64,000 bases of DNA from Sphingomonas sp. CROZ-RG-20F-R02-07 (GTDB lineage: Bacteria > Pseudomonadota > Alphaproteobacteria > Sphingomonadales > Sphingomonadaceae): contig NZ_JAKNQJ010000004.1 in NCBI RefSeq assembly GCF_022662335.1, positions 310,001-374,000 of the forward strand. The letters run 5' to 3'. The position numbers were made by a program, and so were the translations under genes. Positions 52,446 to 61,686 of the stretch are shown here, one piece after another (within the stretch, counting starts at the first letter, position 1; the number at the start of each line of letters is the position of its first letter). The notes beneath the pieces are model-generated. The model was not told the origin of the DNA and searched no databases. It saw only the letters and a list, made by a program, of their open reading frames with translations.

Positions 52446-53506
52446 CCTATCTCGACTATCAGGCCACCACGCCGCTCGCGCCCGAGGCGCTGGCCGCGAT
52501 GCTGCCCTGGCTCGAATCGCAACATGCCAACCCGCATTCGCCGCATCGTCCGGGCCGGATGGCGCGCGCCGGCGTCGAGGTGGCGCGCGATCAGGTCGCC
52601 GCGCTGCTGCCGCCGGGCGGACGCACCGCCTTCACCAGCGGCGCGACCGAGGCGCTCAACTGGGCGATCAAGGGCACCGACGGCCCGATCGTGACGCTCG
52701 CGACCGAACATGCCGCGGTGCTCGACACGGTGGCGGCGAGCGGGCGGCCGGTCACGCTGCTGCCCGTGGGGGCGGATGGGCTGGTCGATGCCGATGCGGC
52801 GGCGGCGGCGATCCGGCCGGGTACGGGGCTGGTCGCCGCGATGCTGGTCAACAATGAGATCGGCGTGATCCAGCCGGTCGCGACGCTGGCGGCGCTGGCG
52901 CACGCCGCGGGTGCGACGATGCTGTGCGACGCGGTGCAGGGCTATGGCCGCGTGCCGATCCCACCGACGTGCGACCTGGTCGCGCTTTCCGCCCACAAGG
53001 TTCATGGGCCGAAGGGCGTGGGCGCGCTGTGGGTACGCGACGGCACGCCGCTGGCGCCGCTGCTCCATGGGGGCGGGCAGGAGGCGCCCGGCCGGTCGGG
53101 CACGCTGTCGCCGGCCTTGTGCGCGGGCTTCGGCGCGGCGGCGCGGCTGATGGCCGAGCGGGCAGAGGACGATGCCGCGCATGTCGAGCGGCTGTGGACG
53201 CTGGCGATGGCACGGTTCGTAGCCGCCGGCTGGTGGCTCAACGGATCAGCCGGCGCGCGCTACCACGGCAATCTGAACGTGCGGCGTACGGGGCTCGACG
53301 TGAACCGGCTGATGTCCGATTTGCGCGACGTCGCCTTTTCGGCTGGATCGGCCTGCGCCAGCGGCTCGGGGCGGCCGAGCCATGTGCTGCGCGCGATCGG
53401 CCTTGGCGACGCGGAGGCGCGGTCGAGCATCCGGATCGGCTTCGGCCGCTACACCGGCGAGGACGAGCTGGCGCGCGCGATCGACGCGATCCTGGCCGCG
53501 CCATGA
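52442..53506 (+). CDS. Cysteine desulfurase, second of a tandem pair
   Basis: A 354-residue paralogue of the preceding protein, starting MTYLDYQATTPLAPEAL. Lys186 (SAHKVHGPKG) binds PLP and Cys305 (SAGSACASG) is the persulfide carrier. It is distinct in sequence from its neighbour, so the two may have split roles or form a heteromer. ATGA overlaps tie it to the first desulfurase and to the ferredoxin gene. Confidence 0.93.
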   Translation: MTYLDYQATTPLAPEALAAMLPWLESQHANPHSPHRPGRMARAGVEVARDQVAALLPPGGRTAFTSGATEALNWAIKGTDGPIVTLATEHAAVLDTVAASGRPVTLLPVGADGLVDADAAAAAIRPGTGLVAAMLVNNEIGVIQPVATLAALAHAAGATMLCDAVQGYGRVPIPPTCDLVALSAHKVHGPKGVGALWVRDGTPLAPLLHGGGQEAPGRSGTLSPALCAGFGAAARLMAERAEDDAAHVERLWTLAMARFVAAGWWLNGSAGARYHGNLNVRRTGLDVNRLMSDLRDVAFSAGSACASGSGRPSHVLRAIGLGDAEARSSIRIGFGRYTGEDELARAIDAILAAP

Positions 53507-53802
53507 TCCGCGTGCGGTTCGAGGGGCGCGCGGCATGCGACGCGGAAGGGGCGCCCGGCGAGACGCTGCTCGCGCTGGCGCAGCGCGCAGGCCAGCCGCT
53601 GGAGGGCACTTGCGGCGGCCAGATGGCGTGCGCCACCTGCCATGTGATCGTCGCCGCCGCCGATTTCACGCGGCTGCCCCCGGCCACTGCGGACGAGGAG
53701 GACATGATCGATTTCGCCGCATCCGCCACGCGCCACAGCCGGCTCGCCTGCCAGATCCGGCTGACGCCCGCGCTCGACGGGCTGTGCGTGCGGATCCCCT
53801 GA
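53503..53802 (+). CDS. fdx: [2Fe-2S] ferredoxin, adrenodoxin type
   Basis: The 99-residue ferredoxin has cluster ligands Cys37, Cys43, Cys46 and Cys83 in the C-x5-C-x2-C ... C spacing of the adrenodoxin/ISC class (GTCGGQMACATCHV and SRLACQI). In ISC systems such a ferredoxin gives electrons for cluster assembly to IscS/IscU. Its ATG overlaps the desulfurase stop. No scaffold (IscU/SufB) gene is in the window. Confidence 0.95.
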   Translation: MIRVRFEGRAACDAEGAPGETLLALAQRAGQPLEGTCGGQMACATCHVIVAAADFTRLPPATADEEDMIDFAASATRHSRLACQIRLTPALDGLCVRIP

Positions 53803-53897
53803 CGCCTTTCGCGGAGGCAACGGGGTGTTCAGGGAACGTGCAGTGCCACTGTCGCATTACACCGTCATGCCCATTCCGGGCTTCGAAGGAGCGCCAG

Positions 53898-54149
53898 ATG
53901 AAACTGTCCCTGATCCTTGCGGCCGGCGCCTTGGCGGTCGGTACGGTGGCGACGGTGCCCGCCGATGCGCAACGCTGGCACGATCGCGGCCATCACGACG
54001 ATCGCGGCTATGGCCATGGCGGCCCCGGCTGGCGCGACGGCGGCCATGGTCGCGACGGCTATGGCTATCATCGCGGCTGGCGCGGCGGCCATCACGGCCG
54101 GCTGGTATGCCGTTACCGCTACGGCCATCGTCGCTGCTTCCGCGTCTGA
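53898..54149 (+). CDS. Tiny exported His/Gly/Arg-rich protein
   Basis: An 83-residue protein with a clean signal peptide (MKLSLILAAGALAVGTVATV...ADAQ). The mature part is about 60 residues of His, Gly, Arg, Asp and Tyr (RGHHDDRGYGHGG) ending LVCRYRYGHRRCFRV with two cysteines. AGGAG lies 7 nt before the ATG. The composition suggests metal or polyanion binding; no family is recognised. A smaller paralogue follows 39 nt downstream. Confidence 0.8.
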   Translation: MKLSLILAAGALAVGTVATVPADAQRWHDRGHHDDRGYGHGGPGWRDGGHGRDGYGYHRGWRGGHHGRLVCRYRYGHRRCFRV

Positions 54150-54188
54150 ACTCTGTGTTATAACCATCCATAAACAAAGGAGAATATC

Positions 54189-54389
54189 ATGAAGATCGCG
54201 ACCCTCATCATCGCCGGCCTCACCGCCGCTGCCTCGCTCGCCCCCGTCGCCGCGCAGGCGCAGCGCACGGTGGTGCACGAGCGCACCGTTGTTCGCCACG
54301 ACCGCGTGCATCATGCCGCGCGCCGCGTGTGCACCACCCAATGGCGCCACCATCACCGCGTCCGCACCTGCCGCACCGTTCGCCGCTGA
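54189..54389 (+). CDS. Tiny exported His/Arg-rich protein, paralogue of the preceding
   Basis: A 66-residue protein: signal peptide (MKIATLIIAGLTAAASLAPVAAQA) and about 42 mature residues rich in Arg, His, Val and Thr, ending CTTQWRHHHRVRTCRTVRR. The C-x(n)-HR-x-C-R ending parallels the previous protein. AAAGGAG lies 6 nt upstream of the ATG. Both genes lie in one direction just before the SRP RNA. Confidence 0.75.
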   Translation: MKIATLIIAGLTAAASLAPVAAQAQRTVVHERTVVRHDRVHHAARRVCTTQWRHHHRVRTCRTVRR

Positions 54390-54429
54390 GGCGTTCGTTC
54401 GCTCCCGCCCGGCCTCGGTCGGGCGGGGG

Positions 54430-54457
54430 TTGAACCCGGCAGACGGTTGCGTCATAG
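54430..54457 (+). promoter_or_regulatory. Candidate promoter for the SRP RNA
   Basis: TTGAAC (54430-54435) and TCATAG (54452-54457), spaced 16 bases (17 if CATAGG is taken), lie directly before the predicted SRP RNA 5' end. Confidence 0.5.
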
Positions 54458-54459
54458 GC

Positions 54460-54556
54460 GGCGCGGGAGTCGGGCGGACGTGGTCGTCGCCAACCCGGTC
54501 AGGTCCGGAAGGAAGCAGCCGCAACGATTTCGCCGCGGGTCGTTCCGGCTCCCACC
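54460..54556 (+). ncRNA. ffs: Signal recognition particle RNA (4.5S, small bacterial type)
   Basis: The conserved apical domain GGTCAGGTCCGGAAGGAAGC (54497-54516), which binds Ffh, is exact. The outer stem is GGGAGTCGG (54465-54473) with CCGGCTCCC (54545-54553), closing a single long hairpin of about 95 nt. The position just upstream of dnaX is a common bacterial location. End coordinates are accurate to a few bases. Confidence 0.93.
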
Positions 54557-54655
54557 GCTCCCCTTACGATAGCCAGGCAGGTCCGGATCGGCCGATCCGT
54601 TTCGATCCTCTGCTTGGCACCTTCGCCAACTTAGACAGCGCCCGCGCCAGCCGCT

Positions 54656-56314
54656 ATGCCGTCCGCGATGTCCGACTCATTCGATCTCGGCGAGCCGCCG
54701 CAGCCGCCCAAGGCGGAAGCGTATCGCGTGCTCGCCCGCAAATACCGGCCGCAGACCTTCTCCCAGCTGATCGGTCAGGAGCCGATGGTGCGCACGCTCG
54801 GCAACGCGATCAAGCGCGACCGGTTGGCGCACGCCTTCCTCATGACCGGCGTGCGCGGCGTGGGCAAGACGAGCACCGCGCGGCTGATCGCCAAGGCGCT
54901 GAACTGCGTCGGCCCGGACGGGCAGGGCGGCCCGACGATCGACCCCTGCGGCGTCTGCGAACCCTGTCGCGCGATCGCGGAGGGCCGTCACATCGACGTG
55001 ATCGAGATGGACGCCGCGAGCCACACCGGCGTTGACGACGTACGCGAGATCATCGACGCCTCGCGCTATGCCGCGGTGACCGCGCGCTTCAAGATCTACA
55101 TCATCGACGAAGTCCACATGCTGTCGAAGAACGCGTTCAACGCGTTGCTGAAGACGCTGGAGGAGCCGCCGCCGCACGTGAAGTTCCTGTTCGCCACCAC
55201 CGAGGTGAACAAGGTGCCCGTGACCGTCCTGTCGCGCTGCCAGCGCTTCGATCTGCGCCGCATTCCGGCGGAGATGCTCGCGGCGCATTTCCTTGCGGTC
55301 GCGACGGAGGAAGGCGTCGTCGCCGAACCCGAGGCGCTGATGCTGATCGCCCGCGCGGCGGAAGGGTCAGCGCGCGACGGCCTGTCGATCCTCGATCAGG
55401 CGATCGCGCATGCCGGGCTGGAGGGCGGCGGCGTCACTGCCGAGGCGGTGCGCGCGATGCTCGGCCTGTCCGATCGCGGCGCGGTGCGCGATCTGCTGGG
55501 GCTGGTGCTCGCGGGCGATTCGCTGGCGGCGCTCGACTCGCTACGGCGGCAATATGACTATGGCGTCGATCCGCTGTCGGTGCTGCGCGCCCTGCTGGAG
55601 ACGGTGCACGGCGTCACCCTTGCCAAGATCGGCACGGCACCCGACGTGACGCAGGCCGCCGAGGAGCGCGCCGCGCATGCCGGATGGGCGGAGCGCCTGT
55701 CCTTCCCCGCGCTTCACCGGCTGTGGCAATTGTTCCTGAAGGGGCATGACGAGGTGGCGCGCGCCGCGTTGCCGATCGAGGCCGCGGAGATGGCGTTGCT
55801 GCGCGCGATCCATGCCTCGTCGCTGCCCGACCCCGGCGAACTCGCGCGCGCGATCGCGAGCGGCGCAGCGCCATCGTCGGCGCCGGCCGCCCTGCCGGCT
55901 GCGGCGGCGCCCGCGATCGCCGCGCCGGTGGCCGCCGGCCCCGTGCTGCCCGCGACGTTCGAACAGCTCGTCGCCGATCTCGACGCGCATGGTGCGCTGG
56001 CGCTGTCGGCCCGCCTGTTCAACGGCGCGCGGGTGGTCCGCTATGCGCCGCCCGAGATCGTCTTCAGCGGCAGTCGCCCGATGGCGGCGGATACGCTATC
56101 CGAACTGATCGCGGTGCTGCGTCAGGTCACCGGGCAGGCGTGGAAGCTTGGCTTCGACGACGTGCCCGGTGAACCGACGCTCAAGGAGCAGCGCGACGCC
56201 GTGGCCGAAGCGGAGCGGCAGGCGGTGCTCGACACCCCGATCGTGCGCGCGGCGTTCGCGGCTTTCCCCGATGCCGTGCTCGAAGACTGGTCCCCAAGAC
56301 GGAGCGTACAGTGA
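54656..56314 (+). CDS. dnaX: DNA polymerase III subunit gamma/tau
   Basis: The 552-residue clamp-loader ATPase has Walker A GVRGVGKT (residues 65-72), a four-cysteine zinc module (LNCVGPDG...CGVCEPC), DEVHML, the SRC sensor in LSRCQRFDLRR and a Pro/Ala-rich linker before a C-terminal tau-like domain. I see no slippery sequence for a -1 frameshift. ATG at 54668 is an alternative start; neither has a clear ribosome binding site. Confidence 0.96.
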   Translation: MPSAMSDSFDLGEPPQPPKAEAYRVLARKYRPQTFSQLIGQEPMVRTLGNAIKRDRLAHAFLMTGVRGVGKTSTARLIAKALNCVGPDGQGGPTIDPCGVCEPCRAIAEGRHIDVIEMDAASHTGVDDVREIIDASRYAAVTARFKIYIIDEVHMLSKNAFNALLKTLEEPPPHVKFLFATTEVNKVPVTVLSRCQRFDLRRIPAEMLAAHFLAVATEEGVVAEPEALMLIARAAEGSARDGLSILDQAIAHAGLEGGGVTAEAVRAMLGLSDRGAVRDLLGLVLAGDSLAALDSLRRQYDYGVDPLSVLRALLETVHGVTLAKIGTAPDVTQAAEERAAHAGWAERLSFPALHRLWQLFLKGHDEVARAALPIEAAEMALLRAIHASSLPDPGELARAIASGAAPSSAPAALPAAAAPAIAAPVAAGPVLPATFEQLVADLDAHGALALSARLFNGARVVRYAPPEIVFSGSRPMAADTLSELIAVLRQVTGQAWKLGFDDVPGEPTLKEQRDAVAEAERQAVLDTPIVRAAFAAFPDAVLEDWSPRRSVQ

Positions 56315-56634
56315 ACAATCTCGAAGACATCATGGCCATGGCGCAGAATGTGCAGGCCGAACTGACCAAGGCGCAGGACAATCTCGACACGATCGAGGTC
56401 GAAGGCGTCGCGGGCGGCGGGCTCGTCCGTGTGAAGGCGTCGGCGAAGGGGCGGATCATCGGCCTGTCGATCGACGATTCGCTGATCGTGCCGGCGGAAA
56501 AGCAGATGCTGGAGGATCTGGTGGTCGCGGCGTTCAACGACGCCCGCGCGCGCGCCGACGCCGCCTCCAGCGCCGAGATGGCGAAGATGTCGAGCAGCCT
56601 GCCGCTGCCCCCGGGCTTCAAGCTGCCGTTCTGA
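56311..56634 (+). CDS. ybaB: YbaB/EbfC-family nucleoid-associated protein
   Basis: A 107-residue DNA-binding protein. Its start (MNNLEDIMAMAQNVQAELTKAQ) and the central strands VEGVAGGGLVRVKASAKGRIIGLSID match YbaB. It starts at a GTG overlapping the dnaX stop (GTGA), and dnaX-ybaB is a conserved pair. Confidence 0.96.
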   Translation: MNNLEDIMAMAQNVQAELTKAQDNLDTIEVEGVAGGGLVRVKASAKGRIIGLSIDDSLIVPAEKQMLEDLVVAAFNDARARADAASSAEMAKMSSSLPLPPGFKLPF

Positions 56635-56639
56635 TCGTG

Positions 56640-56671
56640 CCCGTTCCCCCGGCTCGGGCCGGGGGAACGGG
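56640..56671. terminator. Perfect 14-bp hairpin between ybaB and tyrS
   Basis: CCCGTTCCCCCGGC (56640-56653) and GCCGGGGGAACGGG (56658-56671) with a TCGG loop fill the gap between the two convergent stop codons, so it can end both transcripts. No U-tract. Confidence 0.65.
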
Positions 56672-56672
56672 A

Positions 56673-57887
56673 TCAGCCGGCGACGGCGATGCCGTGCAGC
56701 TTCTTGCCGAAGCCGATCTTGTCGCCGGGCACGACGATCGCGTCATAGCCCGCGACGCGGACGTCGTTGAGGCGCACGGCGCCCTCGTCGATCTTGCGCT
56801 TGGCCTCCTTGTTCGATGCGGCGAAGCCGATCGCGACGAGCACGGCGACGATCGGCAGGCCGGCGTCGACCGCGACCGTCGGCAGCGATTCGCCCGTCGC
56901 GCCCTCTTCGAAGGTGCGCCGTGCGGTTTTCGCGGCGGCCTCCGCGGCGGCACGGCCACGGCACATCGCGGTGGCCTCGTTCGCCAGCACGATCTTGGCG
57001 GCGTTGATCTCGGCGCCGGGCAGCGCCTCCAGCCGTGCGATCTCGTCGAGCGGCAGATCGGTGAAGAGGCGAAGGAAACGGCCGACGTCGCGGTCGTCGG
57101 TGTTGCGCCAGAATTGCCAGTAATCGAAATGCGGCAACTGGTCTTCGTGGAGCCAGACGGCGCCCGCCATCGTCTTGCCCATCTTGCCACCGTCCGCAGT
57201 CGTGATGAGCGGGGTGGTGACGCCGAACACCTCGGTGCCGTCCATCCGCCGCGCGAGTTCGATGCCGTTGACGATATTGCCCCATTGATCGCTGCCGCCC
57301 ATCTGCAACCGGCATCCGGCGCGACGCGACAGTTCGAGAAAGTCGTAGGCCTGTAGGATCATGTAGTTGAATTCGAGGAAGCTGAGCGACTGTTCGCGAT
57401 CGAGCCGCAGCTTCACCGAATCGAAGGCGAGCATCCGGTTGACCGAGAAATGCTGGCCCACGTCGCGCAGGAACGGGATATATTCCAGCGCGTCGAGCCA
57501 CTCGGCATTGTCGAGCATCACCGCATCGGTCGGGCCGTCGCCGAAGACGAGGAAGCGTTCGAAGATCCGGCGGATCGAGGCGACGTTCGCGGCGATCCCG
57601 TCTTCCCCGAGCAGCTTGCGCGCCTCGTCCTTGAAGCTCGGATCGCCGATCTTGCCGGTGCCGCCGCCCATCAGCACGATCGGCTTGTGGCCGCTCTGCT
57701 GAAGCCGGCGGAGCAGCATGATCTGAACCAGGCTGCCGACATGGAGCGAGGGCGCGGTGGGATCGAACCCGATATAGCCGGGCACGATCTGCCGCGCCGC
57801 GAGCGCGTCGAGCGCGGCCGCATCGGTCATCTGGTGGACATAGCCGCGCGTGGCGAGCGTGGTGAGCAGATCGGACTGGTAGGTCAT
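56673..57887 (-). CDS. tyrS: Tyrosyl-tRNA synthetase
   Basis: A 404-residue class I synthetase with the HIGH-type motif HVGS, the TyrRS segment [12 protein letters not shown], the KMSKS-type motif GGKMGKT and a C-terminal S4 RNA-binding domain ([14 protein letters not shown]). It starts at 57887 ([16 protein letters not shown]), 32 nt after the stop of the nlpD-like gene, so it is probably the last gene of the serS-surE-nlpD operon. Confidence 0.97.
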   Translation of the reverse strand: MTYQSDLLTTLATRGYVHQMTDAAALDALAARQIVPGYIGFDPTAPSLHVGSLVQIMLLRRLQQSGHKPIVLMGGGTGKIGDPSFKDEARKLLGEDGIAANVASIRRIFERFLVFGDGPTDAVMLDNAEWLDALEYIPFLRDVGQHFSVNRMLAFDSVKLRLDREQSLSFLEFNYMILQAYDFLELSRRAGCRLQMGGSDQWGNIVNGIELARRMDGTEVFGVTTPLITTADGGKMGKTMAGAVWLHEDQLPHFDYWQFWRNTDDRDVGRFLRLFTDLPLDEIARLEALPGAEINAAKIVLANEATAMCRGRAAAEAAAKTARRTFEEGATGESLPTVAVDAGLPIVAVLVAIGFAASNKEAKRKIDEGAVRLNDVRVAGYDAIVVPGDKIGFGKKLHGIAVAG

Positions 57888-57919
57888 GCGCGGCCGGTTA
57901 GCATGCACCCCCGCACGCG

Positions 57920-59020
57920 TCACGTCCGGGGCAATTGCCCGAGCGGATCGACCGGGGTGCGGCCCTTGCGGAGCTCGAAATGGAGTTCGGGGCGATCCGC
58001 GAACCCGGTGTCGCCCGACAAGGCGATCGTCTCGCCGCGCCTCACGCTCTGGCCGCGCCGCACGAGCAATTTGCTGGCATGGCCATAGACGGTGGTCCAC
58101 CCGTCGCCATGCTTGATGATGACGAGCCCGCCGAGCGCCGCGATGCCGTCGCCGACATAGGCGACCACGCCGTCCGCCGCCGCCCGGATCGGCGTCGATA
58201 CGGGTACGGCGATCTTGATCCCGTCGTTGCGCTCGCCGCTGGCACCGGGGCCGAAGCGCTTCACCACGCGCCCGTCCACCGGCCACAGGAAGCCGCCGCT
58301 CAGCCGCGCGGGTGCGACCACGACGGCGGTCGCGGGCAGCACGCGCGAGGGGGTGGGCGCGGGGCGGGCGGGCGCCTGGTTGCTGGCGAGCGCGGGCTCG
58401 CCGCCGGTCAGGATGTCGTCGACGTCGAGCTTGAACGCGGCGGCGCGCTCCGCTCGGCTGGGCGTGCGTCCGTCCTCGCCGCCCGGAATGACGATCCGTT
58501 GGCCGACGCGCAGCGTATAGGGTTCCTCGAGCGCGTTCGCCGCCACGATCCGGGACCATTCGATGCCGTAAGCGCGTGCGATCGCGATGCCGGTCTCGCC
58601 CTGCCGCACCAGATGGTAACGCCCCGCCGGGATCGTGAGCCGCTGCCCGGCGCGGATCGTGAACGGCGGCGGCAGGTCGTTGGCGCGCGCGATGGCCTCC
58701 GATCCGGCGCCGGTCACATCGGCGACGCGACGCAACGTGTCGTCCGGCTTCACGATATAGGTGGACGCCGCGATCGTGCGGGCATCGGCCGCCACGGGCC
58801 GCGACTCCCAGGCCGGGCGCGGTGCGGCCAGCTTGACCACCTGCGGCTCGTCGATGCGCGACGCCCGATCATAGGGCGGCTCGGGGGGCGGGTCCGAATC
58901 GCGCGTCTCGCGATCGGGCAGCCGCTGTTGTGGCCGTTCGCCGCGATAGGGCGGATCGACGCTGGGAATACAGGCGGAGAGCGTTGCCACCGCCGCCAGT
59001 GCCAGCCCCGATCGCCGCAT
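57920..59020 (-). CDS. nlpD: NlpD-like LysM/M23 lipoprotein (putative amidase activator)
   Basis: The 366-residue protein has a lipobox signal (AAVATLSAC), two LysM domains ([15 protein letters not shown]... and [20 protein letters not shown]...) and a C-terminal M23 domain (about residues 255-360). The first zinc-binding motif is lost: RNDGIKIA replaces HxGxD, though YGHAS and LHFEL remain. As in E. coli NlpD/EnvC, this implies it activates N-acetylmuramoyl-L-alanine amidases in cell separation instead of cutting murein itself. GAGGAG lies 6 nt before the ATG. Confidence 0.94.
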   Translation of the reverse strand: MRRSGLALAAVATLSACIPSVDPPYRGERPQQRLPDRETRDSDPPPEPPYDRASRIDEPQVVKLAAPRPAWESRPVAADARTIAASTYIVKPDDTLRRVADVTGAGSEAIARANDLPPPFTIRAGQRLTIPAGRYHLVRQGETGIAIARAYGIEWSRIVAANALEEPYTLRVGQRIVIPGGEDGRTPSRAERAAAFKLDVDDILTGGEPALASNQAPARPAPTPSRVLPATAVVVAPARLSGGFLWPVDGRVVKRFGPGASGERNDGIKIAVPVSTPIRAAADGVVAYVGDGIAALGGLVIIKHGDGWTTVYGHASKLLVRRGQSVRRGETIALSGDTGFADRPELHFELRKGRTPVDPLGQLPRT

Positions 59021-59030
59021 CGTGCGCTCC

Positions 59031-59801
59031 TCACCCAAGCCCATAAGCCTGGTGCAGCATAGCAAGCGATGCGGCATGCGTCAGGTCGAGATGCAGCGGC
59101 GTGACGGAGACATAGCCCTCCGCTACGGCGGCGAGATCGGTGTCGGGCGACGGCGTCGATTCCGTCTCGCCCATCGAGAACCAGTGATAGGGATAGCCGC
59201 GCGGATCGGTGTTGGTCACGATCCGCAAACGGCCATAATCGCGAAAGCCCTGATGGGCTATGCGGATGCCCTTGACGGATTCGGCGGGCTTGGCCGGGAA
59301 GTTGATGTTGACGAGCGTTCGGGGCGCCAGCGGCGCATCGATCAGTGGCGCCAAGGCGCGCTCGCCCCAAGCGGCGGCGGTATCGAACGGCACCGCATCG
59401 CCCAGCCCCTCGCGGCTATAGAGCTGACTGAGCGCGATCGAGCGAACCCCGGCGAGTGCCCCCTCCATCGCCGCCGAGACCGTGCCCGAATAGGTGACGT
59501 CCTCGGCCAGATTGGCGCCGCGGTTGACGCCCGACAGGATCAGATCGGGCGGCGAATCCTTCATGATCTGCGCCAGCGCCAGCATCACGGCGTCGGTCGG
59601 CGTGCCCGCCACGGCGAAGCGGCGATCGTCGAAGCGGCGGATCCGGAGCGGGCGGGTGAGGGTGAGCGAATGGCCGGTGCCCGATTGTTCCTCGGCCGGC
59701 GCCACCACCCACAGATCGTCCGAGAATTTGGCGGCGATTGCCTCCAGGATCTTGAGGCCGGGTGCGTGATAGCCATCATCGTTGGTGAGCAGGATGCGCA
59801 T
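59031..59801 (-). CDS. surE: 5'/3'-nucleotidase SurE
   Basis: SurE is a metal-dependent nucleotidase and exopolyphosphatase. The 256 residues start [16 protein letters not shown] with the Asp-Asp metal site, followed by APAEEQSGTGHSLT and LSGVNRGANLAEDVTYSGTVSAAMEG. Its start overlaps the serS stop by one base (TGATG). The pcm gene that usually follows surE is absent; the nlpD-like start lies 10 nt downstream. Confidence 0.96.
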   Translation of the reverse strand: MRILLTNDDGYHAPGLKILEAIAAKFSDDLWVVAPAEEQSGTGHSLTLTRPLRIRRFDDRRFAVAGTPTDAVMLALAQIMKDSPPDLILSGVNRGANLAEDVTYSGTVSAAMEGALAGVRSIALSQLYSREGLGDAVPFDTAAAWGERALAPLIDAPLAPRTLVNINFPAKPAESVKGIRIAHQGFRDYGRLRIVTNTDPRGYPYHWFSMGETESTPSPDTDLAAVAEGYVSVTPLHLDLTHAASLAMLHQAYGLG

Positions 59802-61078
59802 CAGCGTGGTTCCAACCGTTCGAGGCCGCCCATATAGGGCCGCAGGATGTCGGGGACGACGACGGAGCCGTCGGCCTGTTGATAATTCTCGATTACCGCG
59901 ACCAGTGTGCGGCCGACCGCGAGGCCCGATCCGTTGAGCGTGTGGACGAAGCGCGTCGCCTTTTCGCCCTCCGCCCGGTAGCGCGCACTCATCCGGCGCG
60001 CCTGGAAATCGGTGCCGTTGGAGCAGCTCGAAATCTCGCGATACCGCTGCTGGCCGGGCAGCCACACCTCCAGATCGAAGGTGCGCGCCATCGAGAAGCC
60101 CAGGTCGCCGGTGCACAGCAGCATGCGGCGATAGGGGAGATCCAGCGCCTCCAGCACGCCTTCGGCGATCCGCGTCATCCGTTCGTGTTCGGCGTCCGAT
60201 GCCTCCGGCGTGGTGATCGAGACCATCTCGACCTTTTCGAACTGGTGCTGGCGGATCAGCCCGCGCGTGTCGCGCCCGGCCGAGCCCGCTTCCGAGCGGA
60301 AGCAGGGCGTGAGCGCGGCAAAATGCAGCGGCAGTTCGGCTTCGGTCATGATCCGTTCGCGGACCATGTTGGTGAGCGACATCTCCGCGGTCGAGATCAG
60401 CCAGCGGCCATCGGTGGTGCGGAACAGGTCCTCGGCGAATTTGGGCAACTGGCCCGTCCCGAACGCCACCTCGTCGCGCACGAGCAGCGGCGGCGACACT
60501 TCCTCGAAGCCGTAATCGTTCACCAGCCGATCGAGCATGAACTGGCCGAGCGCGCGGCTGAGCCGCGCCATGCCGCCGCGCAGCAGCGTGAAGCGTGCGC
60601 CCGCCAGCGCCACGCCGGTGTCGAAATCCATGCCGAGCGCAGGGGCGATGGCGTCGTGCTCGCGCGGCGGAAAATCGAACGTCCGCGGTGTGCCCCAATG
60701 GTGCACCAGCACATTATCCTCCTCGTCCGTGCCTCCGGGCACGTCGGAGGCGGGATGGTTGGGGATCGCGGCCAGCCGCGTGTCGAGCTCGGCGGCCGCG
60801 GCACGTTCGTCCTCTTCGAGCTGCGGCAGCCGCGTCTTCAGCGCGGCCACGTCGGCCATCAGTGCCTCGGCACGGACCTCGTCCTTCTGCGCCTTGGCCT
60901 GGCCGATCTGCTTGGACAGTTCGTTGCGCCGGGTCTGCGCTTCCTGCGCGGCGGCGATCGACTCGCGCCGGCGCTCGTCGATGGCGAGCAGCGAAGCGGC
61001 TTGCGGCGGAAGGCCACGGCGGGCGAGCGCGGCGTCGAAGGCGGCGGGATCGTCTCGGATCGCTCGGATATCGTGCAT
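59801..61078 (-). CDS. serS: Seryl-tRNA synthetase
   Basis: A 425-residue class II synthetase with an N-terminal coiled-coil arm (about residues 30-100, [26 protein letters not shown]) and the catalytic domain motifs [30 protein letters not shown] and [18 protein letters not shown]. It heads the serS-surE-nlpD-tyrS operon. Confidence 0.97.
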   Translation of the reverse strand: MHDIRAIRDDPAAFDAALARRGLPPQAASLLAIDERRRESIAAAQEAQTRRNELSKQIGQAKAQKDEVRAEALMADVAALKTRLPQLEEDERAAAAELDTRLAAIPNHPASDVPGGTDEEDNVLVHHWGTPRTFDFPPREHDAIAPALGMDFDTGVALAGARFTLLRGGMARLSRALGQFMLDRLVNDYGFEEVSPPLLVRDEVAFGTGQLPKFAEDLFRTTDGRWLISTAEMSLTNMVRERIMTEAELPLHFAALTPCFRSEAGSAGRDTRGLIRQHQFEKVEMVSITTPEASDAEHERMTRIAEGVLEALDLPYRRMLLCTGDLGFSMARTFDLEVWLPGQQRYREISSCSNGTDFQARRMSARYRAEGEKATRFVHTLNGSGLAVGRTLVAVIENYQQADGSVVVPDILRPYMGGLERLEPR

Positions 61079-61174
61079 GGCGTGAGGCTATGGCGGGGCG
61101 GCGGGAGCGGCGCAACCCGCGGGGCGGCGCGATCGTTGGTGGTCATACCGTTAGCCGATGATGGAGATGCCCCC

Positions 61175-61615
61175 ATGAAGATGCCCCATAATTCCGTCGT
61201 TCTCGTCGCTGATGGGCGCAAGATGCTGTTTCTGCGCAACGAGGGAGACGTGGCGAATCCCAATCTGGTCGTCGAGCGCGCCGTCGAACAGGAAGATACC
61301 GCGAACCGCGATGCGCTGACCGCGCCGGCGGGACGCAAATCGGCGTCGCAGACGGGCGCCGGCAGCGCCATGGGCGATACCGATTTCCACCAGACCGAGG
61401 AGGATCGCTTCGCGGCTGACGCGACCGACCTGCTCAAGCGGCGCGCGCTGGCGCACGAGTTCGAATCGCTGATCGTGGTCGCCCCGCCGCGCACGCTGGG
61501 CGAGATGCGCAAACATTACCACAAGGAGGTCACCGACCGGCTCGCCGGCGAACTGGCCAAGGACCTGACCAACCATCCCATTCCCGAGATCGAGAAGGCG
61601 CTCCTCGAAGCCTGA
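61175..61615 (+). CDS. Host-attachment-family protein
   Basis: The 146-residue cytoplasmic protein matches the 'protein required for attachment to host cells' family, in which SVVLVADGRKMLFLRNEG near the start and FESLIVVAPPRTLGEMRKHYHKEVTDRLAGELAKDLTNHP at the end are conserved. The fold resembles eRF1 domain 2/ribosome-associated proteins; its actual role is unclear. GGAG lies 9 nt before the ATG; ATG at 61181 is an alternative. It diverges from serS. Confidence 0.85.
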   Translation: MKMPHNSVVLVADGRKMLFLRNEGDVANPNLVVERAVEQEDTANRDALTAPAGRKSASQTGAGSAMGDTDFHQTEEDRFAADATDLLKRRALAHEFESLIVVAPPRTLGEMRKHYHKEVTDRLAGELAKDLTNHPIPEIEKALLEA

Positions 61616-61625
61616 TCGGTCCGAC

Positions 61626-61666
61626 GAAAAAGGGGCTCGCGACCTTGCGGTTGCGAGCCCCTTTTT
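61626..61666. terminator. Bidirectional Rho-independent terminator
   Basis: AAAAA, then GGGGCTCGCGACC with GGTTGCGAGCCCC (13 bp with one G-T pair) around TTGC, then TTTTT. The flanking A and T runs let it stop both the attachment-protein gene and the facing Ser/Gly-repeat gene. Confidence 0.93.
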
Positions 61667-61686
61667 CGTGTCCGTGGTACCGGCGT

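Noticed and set aside
57740..57800. tRNA-like GGGATCGAACCC in tyrS
   Set aside because: It resembles a T-loop by chance; it lies inside a conserved part of tyrS and no cloverleaf can be built. No tRNA genes were found in the window.
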